A stretch of 12,340 bases of DNA from Clostridia bacterium (GTDB lineage Bacteria; Bacillota; Clostridia; Oscillospirales; CAG-272), in the NCBI GenBank assembly GCA_017960705.1, contig JAGCYR010000241.1, positions 1-12,340 of the forward strand, given 5' to 3'. This document shows positions 6,294 to 12,340 of this stretch, in pieces. Positions within the stretch are counted from its first letter, which is position 1. Each line of letters begins with the position of its first letter. The position numbers were made by a program, and so were the translations under genes. Below the pieces are notes generated by a model. That model searched no databases, had not been told where the DNA came from, and saw nothing but the letters and a program-made list of their open reading frames with translations.

Positions 6294-6443
6294 TCAAAAC
6301 TGGTTGTAGATAAATTCCGGCGCCGTCGAGAGATCCGCCCACAGCAGATACAAATACAAAAGAAGCAGCATCCCGACGATCTTCACCGCCATAAGGACCG
6401 ATGCAACCCTTTCCCTTTTAAAAAACTCGAAAACGTGCTTCAT
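6294..6443 (-). CDS. dltX: DltX, small membrane partner of teichoic acid D-alanylation
   Basis: Predicted 49 residues, too short for usual ORF cut-offs. A basic N-terminus (MKHVFEFFKRERV) is followed by one transmembrane helix (about 14-35) and a short tail ending PEFIYNQF. That C-terminal FIYN(E/Q)F is the signature of DltX, the ~50-residue protein encoded with dltABCD in many Firmicutes. Current models of the family have the tail tyrosine (Y46 here) take D-alanine from DltC through DltB and hand it to DltD outside the membrane. The start is supported by AAAGAGG (6455-6449) five bases upstream and by only 20 bases from the dltD stop. It is the last gene of the operon, whereas in Bacillus, Staphylococcus and lactobacilli dltX precedes dltA. 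The identification is strong because of size, topology, motif and context. Confidence 0.9.
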   Translation of the reverse strand: MKHVFEFFKRERVASVLMAVKIVGMLLLLYLYLLWADLSTAPEFIYNQF

Positions 6444-6463
6444 ACCAACCTCTTTGTTTTGTA

Positions 6464-8026
6464 TCAGTATTCGACTTTTGAAAAACCGATGTCGCTGACC
6501 CGGATCTGTTCGGTCGAAAAGAAATCGACCGAATAGTTCACACGATACACGGCGTTTTCTTCAAGATATACGGCAAGGTCAATATACTCGTCTACCACGT
6601 TGCCGTTTGCCCGAAATCTTACCGTGTAGATTCCGGAAGGTTGGGTGTGCAGATAGACGCCCGCCCTGTGCCCGACGGAATCCCACGCGTCCAGGCGCGT
6701 CTGATCGTGATCCAGACGCACGTAGAAATTGTTGAACGAGTTTTCATTTGCGCCGGTCGTGAACGTATACGCTCGCTCTCCCGTCTCGGTCACGCCGTCG
6801 GAAAGAGCAACGTTGCCGTTGCCGAAAAGATCTTGATAGGTCGTGGTATCCTCGATTGTTTCGCCTTTGTAGAAACTGTAAACGGCACGGTCCAGATACG
6901 CCCAGCCCTTCCAGCCCAGGTGCATAATGTCTTTCAGAAAATAGAGTTCGTACTCTTTCTCCGAAAAATCAACCATCGCAACGCTGAACTCGGCGCAAAT
7001 GTTCCGGATGTTCTGGTAATACGTATTTCTGTCCGCTATCGGGAAGCCGGTGTAATCGTACCATCTTCCGTTGAGGGGCGTACTGACGATCAAAGGTTCG
7101 ATTCCCGTTTCGCTGCAGACGCGCAGGAACAGTCTCAGGTCGTCGTATTCCAAGGAAACCGCGTAACTGGCGTATATGTTGGAATTTTTCGACGTTTCCA
7201 GCGCATCCCGGACGTACTCGTTATAGTACTCGTCGTTTACGCCGAAGTCATTTGTCGTGCAGGACGCCAACCCGGTCTCTTCCGCCTGCTGCAAGAGCGC
7301 GTCGAAATCGATCTCCTCCGCCCTTACGTATCGGTCGGTATCCAACGGAGCAAGGTCTTTGAATTCTTTGACGAGCGTATACCTTAATTTGGCGTTCCTG
7401 AAGGCATTGTAGGAAAGCATTTCTACGTAGGTCACCGGGTTCAAAGTATGCTTCAAGTACATCGCCTCGTATTTGATCGCTCTTTTCAGCGTTGGCGGAT
7501 CCGCCTCCAAAAGGGTGTTTACCCGGGCAACCACGGCAGCCTTCGTTTCGTCCGAGATATCATCGTTTTGCAGAAACTCGACGTAGTTGGTTTCTTCAAA
7601 ACGGCTGCAAAAAGCCTTGTCCTGCACGCCCCCGGACGAAAACCACTGCGGCGAGACGATCAATACGACCTTCTTGTTCTTGATGTTGTTCGCCAGCGCC
7701 CCCACGTTGATCGCCTGCGGCAGACTCTGGAGGCTTCCCGCGCCCATCATCACCATATTGAAGTCCGAATATCCCCGGTTGAACAGTGCGGCAGGATACG
7801 CAAGATCGTCACTGGAATGGAGTTCCGACGATCCCAAAACGACGATCGAATGTTCGTCGATGATCCGCTCCATAGCATAATCCGAACAGTTCCGCGTGTA
7901 GATATTGTTGTCGTACGTCGCTTTATCAATATTGGCGTTCAGTTTGTACCGGATAACGATATCGGTCCCGAGCAGGCAGGAGAGAGAGATAACCAACGCC
8001 GCCGCGATTATCAGAAGTTTTTTCAC
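6464..8026 (-). CDS. dltD: DltD, D-alanyl transferase with an extra C-terminal domain
   Basis: Predicted 520 residues. An N-terminal membrane anchor (about 3-26) is followed by an extracellular SGNH-like domain. VLGSSELHSSDD holds the nucleophile (S67 of G65-S66-S67-E68). STPLNGRWYDYTG (315-327) matches the DltD substrate loop, and D366-I-M-H369 supplies the catalytic Asp and His. DltD takes D-alanine delivered by the DltB/DltX machinery and esterifies teichoic acid on the cell surface. Typical DltD proteins (about 390-425 residues) end shortly after the DxxH motif. This one continues for about 130 residues (390-520) rich in alternating aromatic and polar residues, suggesting a beta-sandwich, perhaps wall- or glycan-binding. 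The GTG start (8026-8024) overlaps the dltC stop as GTGA, implying coupled translation; AAGGAG (8043-8038) is 11 bases upstream. Confidence 0.93.
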   Translation of the reverse strand: MKKLLIIAAALVISLSCLLGTDIVIRYKLNANIDKATYDNNIYTRNCSDYAMERIIDEHSIVVLGSSELHSSDDLAYPAALFNRGYSDFNMVMMGAGSLQSLPQAINVGALANNIKNKKVVLIVSPQWFSSGGVQDKAFCSRFEETNYVEFLQNDDISDETKAAVVARVNTLLEADPPTLKRAIKYEAMYLKHTLNPVTYVEMLSYNAFRNAKLRYTLVKEFKDLAPLDTDRYVRAEEIDFDALLQQAEETGLASCTTNDFGVNDEYYNEYVRDALETSKNSNIYASYAVSLEYDDLRLFLRVCSETGIEPLIVSTPLNGRWYDYTGFPIADRNTYYQNIRNICAEFSVAMVDFSEKEYELYFLKDIMHLGWKGWAYLDRAVYSFYKGETIEDTTTYQDLFGNGNVALSDGVTETGERAYTFTTGANENSFNNFYVRLDHDQTRLDAWDSVGHRAGVYLHTQPSGIYTVRFRANGNVVDEYIDLAVYLEENAVYRVNYSVDFFSTEQIRVSDIGFSKVEY

Positions 8027-8259
8027 GCGTTCATACGCTCCTTAACAAGGCGGATGATCTTGTTCGCCGTGTTGATATCGGATCTTTGGATCTCCGAGGG
8101 AGCGATGATTACGCCGAAGTTTTCCTCAATGGCGAAAAGCAGTTCTGCAAAAGCGAGCGAATCCATCAATCCGGATTCGAACAGATCTTCGTCCAAGTTG
8201 TTTTTGACCTCGTCCTCTTCACAGAGTTCCGCCAACAGGTCCAACAGTTTCTCTTCCAT
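8023..8259 (-). CDS. dltC: DltC, D-alanyl carrier protein
   Basis: Predicted 78 residues, the normal DltC length, acidic and helical like other acyl carrier proteins. LFESGLMDSLAFAELL (27-42) contains D33-S34-L35, where S34 receives the 4'-phosphopantetheine arm. DltA loads D-alanine on that arm, and DltB with DltX draws it across the membrane. AAAGGAGA (8274-8267) precedes the ATG by seven bases. The gene begins 24 bases after dltB and its TGA overlaps the GTG start of dltD. The identification is firm, given the neighbours. Confidence 0.96.
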   Translation of the reverse strand: MEEKLLDLLAELCEEDEVKNNLDEDLFESGLMDSLAFAELLFAIEENFGVIIAPSEIQRSDINTANKIIRLVKERMNA

Positions 8260-8283
8260 TTTCGTTTCTCCTTTATTGATTGG

Positions 8284-9438
8284 TTAAAGAACGTTTGATA
8301 GATAGCCGGAGAATATCAGAAAACCGAACATAACTACGTTCAAATTGATGAACCACGAGCCGGCGACGTACCACTTCTTCTGCCTGTTCCGTTTATAGAA
8401 ACCGGACTTTTTCTGATAGATTTCGACAAGCGCCAGAATACAGCCGTGATACAGCCCGTACGCTATGTAGTGCCCCTCCAAGCCGTGCCAGACGCCCATA
8501 ATGAACATGTTCAGGATCAATCCGACCGCCGCTCCCGTCAATCTGCTGGAGAAACGTTTTTTCCTGACCGAGTCGATCATAAAACGCGTAAAGATGAAAT
8601 CACGGAACCACGACGAGAGCGTAATATGCCAACGGTTCCAGAAATCCTTAATGTCTACGCTTAAAAACGGCTTGTTGAAGTTGTCCGGCATCCGGATACC
8701 GAGAACGTAACTCGTACCGACCGCCATCGCGCAGTATCCGGCAAAATCGAAGAACAGACAAAAGCCGTAAACGTAAGCGTATCCAACAAGATACAGGGGA
8801 GTATAATGCCCGTCAATATACGTCTGGAGAACGTAATAAAGCACACCGGAACATACGACTTTATAGAAAATCCCCAGTATCAGTTTATAAAGGCCCGACG
8901 ACAGCAGTTCGGTATACTCTTTGCGGGTCCAGATTTTGTCGTCGTCCTCGTTGAATCGTCTGCTCCTGTCAATGGGACCGGAACTCAGGCTCGTGAAGAA
9001 AAGCAGGAATTCCACGAACTGCAATTCTCTGATCTCGCAAATAACGCCGTCATACGTTTCGATAATGACCTGAATGACGCGGAAACAGATGTAAGAGATC
9101 CCGAGAAAGCCGAACAGGGAAAAACCCTCTGCAACGCCGATCTTATAAACAGCGAGGGGGAGCAACGCAAGGAAAACGGCGTGCCCGTATATGTATTTGT
9201 TCCTACCGTGTTTTGTCCTGAGGAAGAGATAGATCTTCACAAGATAAGTCGCGAAAACGACGTACCCGAGAAGATACAAAAACTGTATCGGGGTCGGGCC
9301 GTAAACCCGGATGATAAAGAATGCGGAAATAACCCAGCGATACCATTTCAGGCTCTTTTCCCGCATTCCGAGCACGGCGGCGGGGATCAGGAGAACAAAC
9401 AGATAGATAAAGAACTCATATCCCGAGAAAAAACTCAT
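8284..9438 (-). CDS. dltB: DltB, MBOAT membrane protein for D-alanine transfer
   Basis: Predicted 384 residues, slightly shorter than the usual ~400, nearly all membrane-spanning (about a dozen hydrophobic segments). FWNRWHITLSSWFRDFIF (266-283) and IMGVWHGLEG (313-322) are the MBOAT signature regions; H318 is the family's invariant membrane histidine. FFTSLSSGPIDRSRRF (147-162) also matches DltB. It forms the channel-like complex through which D-alanine leaves DltC for the outer side. The ATG (9438-9436) overlaps the dltA TGA as ATGA, with GGGAG (9450-9446) seven bases upstream. Base composition is clearly more AT-rich than the ABC transporter and oxidoreductase genes. Confidence 0.96.
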   Translation of the reverse strand: MSFFSGYEFFIYLFVLLIPAAVLGMREKSLKWYRWVISAFFIIRVYGPTPIQFLYLLGYVVFATYLVKIYLFLRTKHGRNKYIYGHAVFLALLPLAVYKIGVAEGFSLFGFLGISYICFRVIQVIIETYDGVICEIRELQFVEFLLFFTSLSSGPIDRSRRFNEDDDKIWTRKEYTELLSSGLYKLILGIFYKVVCSGVLYYVLQTYIDGHYTPLYLVGYAYVYGFCLFFDFAGYCAMAVGTSYVLGIRMPDNFNKPFLSVDIKDFWNRWHITLSSWFRDFIFTRFMIDSVRKKRFSSRLTGAAVGLILNMFIMGVWHGLEGHYIAYGLYHGCILALVEIYQKKSGFYKRNRQKKWYVAGSWFINLNVVMFGFLIFSGYLSNVL

Positions 9439-10979
9439 AGGATTTCTCCCACCGCCTTTCTGTCGATCTTCCCGTTGTTCGTCCGCGGAATATCGGACAG
9501 GAATCTGATTTTCTTCGGGATCATATACTCAGGGAGCTCTTTTTTCAAAGCTTCCTTGATTTTTGCGACCTCCGCTTTTTCATCCGACACAGGCAAAGAA
9601 GACACCAGACCGGCAACAAGACTGCTGACTTTTCCGTCTCTGTACGTCGGAATGACGACCGCCTGTTCGATGCCGTCGATCTTGAGAAGGTTATTCTCAA
9701 TGTCTCCGAGTTCAATGCGGTATCCGTGAAGCTTAACCTGAAGATCCATTCTGCCGCCGTAATAAAGCATCCCGTCCGAAAGATACCCTTCGTCTCCCGT
9801 TCTGTAAAAACGGTATTGCGTTCCGTTCTCCGTCGTCATTCCGAAGGCCAGTTTGTTCTTTTCTTCATTGTTCCAGTATCCGACGCTGACGGAGTCTCCG
9901 ACGATCACGATCTCCCCGTGTTCCCCATCGGGGAGTATCTGACCGTTCTCGCCGACGATTCTGATCCACGTTCCGGGCTTCGGTCTTCCTACCGGAAGAG
10001 GAGTGACGGATCGGTTGATCTCTTCGGTTACGGTCACTTCGGTCACCGCGCACGTTGATTCCGTAGGACCGTACGTGTTGACGACCTTCGCATTCGGAAA
10101 TCTCTTGAAAAGACGCTCGACCGTTCTGTTCGTCAGGATCTCCCCGCAAAACAGAAAAACCGTCAGATTCGGCATCAGTTCGCTCGAGAAAACCGGGTCG
10201 GCAAGACAGACGTCCGCGAACGAAGGCGTGGATACCCAAACGTTTGCGTCGCTTTCTCCGAGCGACCGATACAATTGTTTCATATCGTTCTGCACCGGCT
10301 TCGGCAGCGCCCAAAGCGTTCCTCCGGTATACAGGCACAAAAACAGATCCATAACCGAAAGATCGAAGGAAAAGGGCGCCTGGTTCAGAAACACGTAGGC
10401 TTTTTCGTCCGCAACCCCGTTCCCGAGGGTGATTGCCCATTGAATGAAATGATCCAAGCAGTCTCTCGTGATTTGAACGCCCTTGGGAACGCCGGTGCTT
10501 CCGGACGTGAAAATAATATAAAAAACGTCATCCGGTTTCACGGCCTTTTCAGGAGATATCCGGTTCGTTTCGGCCGATACGATTTGGAGAATCTGTTCTT
10601 TATCGACAGTCGTCCCGGAGGCCTGTATGTCCAACGGTTCCGTCGTCAGGATGATTTCGGGCTTGACTTCGTTTACGATCGCCGCCGTTCTCGAAACGGG
10701 AACGTTTATGTCGATCGGACAATACGCTCTGCCCGATTTGACGCAAGCCAAAAAGCACACGATCATCATGGGGTCCTTATGCCCGTAAACGATGATCGGC
10801 GTTTTCGTTTTGAGCCGACTGTCCATCCAATACGCCAAACGGTCGGAATAATCGTCCAGCTGACCCCATGTGATCGATTGCTTCGTTTCTCCTGCGCTTT
10901 CTATCATCATCAGTCGATCCGGCCGTTCGGATGCGTTCTGCCGGATCTTTTCAAGAATTGTTACGAATCGGGTGTCCAT
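9435..10979 (-). CDS. dltA: DltA, D-alanine--D-alanyl carrier protein ligase
   Basis: Predicted 514 residues, close to the ~505 of known DltA. It is an adenylation-domain enzyme that activates D-alanine with ATP and loads it on DltC in the cytoplasm. Core motifs in order: phosphate loop FTSGSTGVPKG (157-167), APFSFDLSV (201-209), FLFCGE with C278 (the cysteine linked to D-alanine choice in DltA), NTYGPTE (301-307), YRTGD (392-396), GGRMDLQVKLHGYRIELGDIE (split as 408-418 and 419-428), and the catalytic lysine K504 in NNGKIDR. I start at the ATG 10979-10977. The open frame reaches 11066, but an ATG at 11045 lies in the -10 box and earlier codons precede transcription. AAAGGAG lies 14 bases upstream, a long spacing that leaves slight doubt. 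First gene of the operon. Confidence 0.94.
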   Translation of the reverse strand: MDTRFVTILEKIRQNASERPDRLMMIESAGETKQSITWGQLDDYSDRLAYWMDSRLKTKTPIIVYGHKDPMMIVCFLACVKSGRAYCPIDINVPVSRTAAIVNEVKPEIILTTEPLDIQASGTTVDKEQILQIVSAETNRISPEKAVKPDDVFYIIFTSGSTGVPKGVQITRDCLDHFIQWAITLGNGVADEKAYVFLNQAPFSFDLSVMDLFLCLYTGGTLWALPKPVQNDMKQLYRSLGESDANVWVSTPSFADVCLADPVFSSELMPNLTVFLFCGEILTNRTVERLFKRFPNAKVVNTYGPTESTCAVTEVTVTEEINRSVTPLPVGRPKPGTWIRIVGENGQILPDGEHGEIVIVGDSVSVGYWNNEEKNKLAFGMTTENGTQYRFYRTGDEGYLSDGMLYYGGRMDLQVKLHGYRIELGDIENNLLKIDGIEQAVVIPTYRDGKVSSLVAGLVSSLPVSDEKAEVAKIKEALKKELPEYMIPKKIRFLSDIPRTNNGKIDRKAVGEIL

Positions 10980-11043
10980 CTTTACCGGGATTGCTCCTTT
11001 CGATCGGTGAGGTGTCCGGAACGTTCTTTTGACGTCTTCTGCC

Positions 11044-11072
11044 ATTATATCACAAGAAACGAACAATTACAA
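11044..11072 (-). promoter_or_regulatory. Promoter of the dlt operon
   Basis: Read on the minus strand, TTGTAA (11072-11067), a 17-base spacer and TATAAT (11049-11044), with TG ahead in TGATATAAT (extended -10). The leader to dltA is about 57 bases. No other promoter is apparent within the operon, whose genes overlap or lie at most 24 bases apart. Confidence 0.8.
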
Positions 11073-11122
11073 TACTCCTGCTTTACGTAGCCGATTCAAA
11101 AAGGAAAAAAAGGCTTTGTCCG

Positions 11123-11162
11123 AAAAACGTTCACACTCTCGTTTTGAGAACTGTGAACGTTT
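11123..11162 (-). terminator. Intrinsic terminator of the lysS unit
   Basis: An 11-bp perfect stem (11125-11135 with 11152-11162, AAACGTTCACA/TGTGAACGTTT) carries an inner TCTC/GAGA stem-loop. On the minus strand it runs straight into TTTTT (11127-11123). It lies about 45 bases beyond the relic stop at 11209 and some 50 bases above the dlt promoter, so it separates the two units. Confidence 0.85.
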
Positions 11163-11208
11163 ACGGGCAGGATCTGTATGATACAAACGTCGATCATTCC
11201 GGCGTTTT

Positions 11209-11274
11209 TCAGAACATTGTTGCTCCGGCGGGGATGCGGAACATCAGGAAATGGCGTTTAAGCAATAAGCCCGG
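11209..11274 (-). pseudogene. Relic of a MetRS-type tRNA-binding domain C-terminus
   Basis: Directly after the zinc-ribbon gene's stop, in the same frame, 21 codons and a TGA read PGLLLKRHFLMFRIPAGATMF. Split into parts, LLKRHFLMF and IPAGATMF match the end of the lysS product, KLHLLMLDPH and IPAGAKMY, with a two-residue gap. The DNA also matches: CGGCGGGGATG, CATCAGGA and ATGG occur in the same order at both places (11209-11262 and 11619-11671). It has no start codon or ribosome site of its own. I read it as the remnant of a duplicated or displaced 3' end. If the zinc-ribbon stop were read through, it would become that protein's tail. Confidence 0.65.
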
Positions 11275-11595
11275 TCAGTCCTCTTTCCGGCAGAAGCCCT
11301 TGTGGCCGCAACGCGGGCATTTGAGGACGCGGTCCGAGCCGTCGTGCAGCGAGAACATAGCGCGCCACCACTTGGGGTGGAAACGCTCTCCGCACTCCGG
11401 GCAGACGTACGTGTTCTTTGACAGAACGATACCGGCGATCACGACGCAGGCGACGACGAAGACGGTCGCGGGAATCGCGATGACGTACCACTTGACGTCA
11501 AAGCGGTCGTTCCCGACGTGGGCCTCGCACGAAGTGAGAAAGAGCGCGAGCAGGATCAGAAGCAAAAGCGCCTTTGCAAGTCTATACTTTTTCAC
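11275..11595 (-). CDS. Small membrane lipoprotein with cytosolic zinc ribbon
   Basis: Predicted 106 residues, no named family that I recognise. A basic, very hydrophobic signal (1-19) ends in the lipobox L20-T21-S22-C23, so C23 is a likely lipidation site. A second hydrophobic helix spans about 37-58. The C-terminal part has two cysteine pairs, CPECG (65-69) and CPRCG (93-97), plus a final FC, the pattern of a zinc ribbon. If both signals work, the lipidated N-terminus is outside and the zinc ribbon is in the cytoplasm. The start is a GTG (11595-11593) with AAGGAG eight bases upstream, rather than a codon further up, which would overlap lysS in another frame. It lies 23 bases after lysS, so it is probably cotranscribed; that says little about function. 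Confidence 0.75.
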   Translation of the reverse strand: MKKYRLAKALLLLILLALFLTSCEAHVGNDRFDVKWYVIAIPATVFVVACVVIAGIVLSKNTYVCPECGERFHPKWWRAMFSLHDGSDRVLKCPRCGHKGFCRKED

Positions 11596-11618
11596 GGTTC
11601 GCACTCCTTCCTTCGTGT

Positions 11619-12340
11619 TTAATACATCTTCGCGCCGGCGGGGATGTGCGGATCGAGCATCAGGAGATGGAGTTTTTCCTCGCCCTCCTCGGTGTGGACG
11701 GCGGAGATCAGCATCCCGTTGGAGTCGATGCCCATCATGGCGCGGGGCGGGAGGTTCGTGATTGCGAGCAGGGTCTTCCCCACCAGCTGTGCGGGCTCGT
11801 AGAACGCGTGGATCCCCGAGAGGATGACGCGATCGGTCCCGGTGCCGTCGTTCAGCGTGAACTTCAGCAGTTTCTTGGATTTCGGCACCGCCTCGCAAGA
11901 AAGCACCTTGACCGCACGGAAATCCGACTTCGAAAAGGTCTCGAAATCGACGGCGTCCGCAAAGAGCGGCTCGATCTGTACCTTCGAGAAGTCGATGACC
12001 TCGGGGGCGGCGGTTTCGGCGGGAGCTTCCGCGGTTTCCGCAGTTTCGGCGGGCTTGTCCTGATCCAGCGGCTTCATGGTCGGGAAGAGCAGGACGTCGC
12101 GGATCGACGCGCTGTCGGTCAGGAGCATCACGAGCCGGTCGATCCCGAATCCGAGACCGCCCGTCGGGGGCATACCGTACTCGAGCGCGGTGACGTAGTC
12201 CTCGTCGACCCTCGCCTTTGTGTTCGGGTCCTCGCGGCGTCTCGCCTCGACCTGCGCGACGAAGCGCCCCTTCTGGTCGATCGGGTCGTTCAGTTCGCTG
12301 AACGCGTTGCCGAACTCGGTCGCGTTGATGAAGTACTCGA
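11619..12340 (-). CDS. lysS: Lysyl-tRNA synthetase (class II) with C-terminal tRNA-binding domain, 5' end outside window
   Basis: The last 239 codons are present; the start is beyond the window edge. The first part (FSELNDPIDQKGRF, DEDYVTALEYGMPPTGG, LGFGIDRLVMLLTDS, RDVLLFPTMKP) is unmistakably the end of the class II LysRS catalytic domain. It includes motif 3, whose arginine in GIDR binds ATP. The enzyme charges tRNA-Lys in the cytoplasm. Ordinary bacterial LysRS ends near FPxxRP. Here an Ala/Glu/Pro-rich linker follows, then about 110 residues (roughly 11951-11619) starting VDFETFSKSDFRAVKV and including ILSGIHAFYEPAQLVGK, ITNLPPRAMMGIDSNGM and IPAGAKMY. That is the EMAPII-like OB-fold found at the C-terminus of MetRS and in CsaA, presumably added to hold tRNA. 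The frame is continuous across the junction, so this is a true fusion. Confidence 0.95.
   Translation of the reverse strand, partial: EYFINATEFGNAFSELNDPIDQKGRFVAQVEARRREDPNTKARVDEDYVTALEYGMPPTGGLGFGIDRLVMLLTDSASIRDVLLFPTMKPLDQDKPAETAETAEAPAETAAPEVIDFSKVQIEPLFADAVDFETFSKSDFRAVKVLSCEAVPKSKKLLKFTLNDGTGTDRVILSGIHAFYEPAQLVGKTLLAITNLPPRAMMGIDSNGMLISAVHTEEGEEKLHLLMLDPHIPAGAKMY

Noticed and set aside
8806..9729. A 307-codon plus-strand open frame
   Set aside because: It is antisense to dltB and the end of dltA, whose protein families are certain on the minus strand.
10980..11066. Longer N-terminus for DltA
   Set aside because: The added residues resemble nothing in DltA, and the in-frame ATG at 11045 overlaps the TATAAT box, so it would not be in the transcript.
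11144..11761. A 205-codon plus-strand open frame
   Set aside because: It crosses a terminator hairpin, the relic, the zinc-ribbon gene and the end of lysS in antisense and shows no protein-like pattern.

Overview
The window looks like a fragment of a Gram-positive, moderately GC-rich Clostridia-type chromosome, perhaps an uncultured gut relative of Oscillospirales or Christensenellales. That taxonomic guess is inference. It rests on textbook sigma-A promoters (TTGACA-17-TACAAT/TATAAT), AGGAGG-type ribosome sites, a complete teichoic-acid D-alanylation operon and the codon style. All genes read as bacterial housekeeping or cell-envelope functions. I see no CRISPR array, transposase, phage module or RNA gene.

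Layout. (1) 1-1660: a possible 5' stub of a divergent minus-strand gene, then a plus-strand XRE-type regulator fused to a membrane and YcxB-like sensor part. (2) 1749-2485: a small two-helix bacterial PH-domain membrane protein with its own consensus promoter and a strong intrinsic terminator. (3) 2488-2580: an intergenic array of small hairpins joined by TGAATT linkers. (4) 2587-4766: two near-identical tandem promoters driving a half-size ABC exporter (permease plus ATPase). (5) 4799-6091: a strongly expressed-looking Gfo/Idh/MocA NAD(P)-dependent oxidoreductase. (6) 6140-6252: a second, unrelated-in-sequence but identically built hairpin array between convergent transcription units. (7) 6294-11072, minus strand: the operon dltA-dltB-dltC-dltD-dltX with overlapping or closely spaced genes and one extended -10 promoter. 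(8) 11123-12340, minus strand: the 3' end of lysS carrying a C-terminal MetRS-type tRNA-binding domain, a small lipoprotein/zinc-ribbon gene, a short relic resembling the last residues of the tRNA-binding domain, and a terminator.

How the genes work together. DltA charges D-alanine onto the carrier DltC. DltB with DltX passes it across the membrane, and DltD transfers it to teichoic acid. The operon is by eye more AT-rich than the genes on either side. dltX is too short for a usual ORF cut-off; it was recognised from its C-terminal FIYNQF motif and lies last in the operon rather than first. DltD carries an extra beta-rich C-terminal region of about 130 residues after the catalytic histidine. 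The plus-strand genes are separately promoted and need not be functionally linked.

Most worth a second look: the modular hairpin arrays, the dltX position, the DltD extension, the lysS/tRNA-binding fusion and its nearby relic, and the D-loop substitution in the ABC protein.
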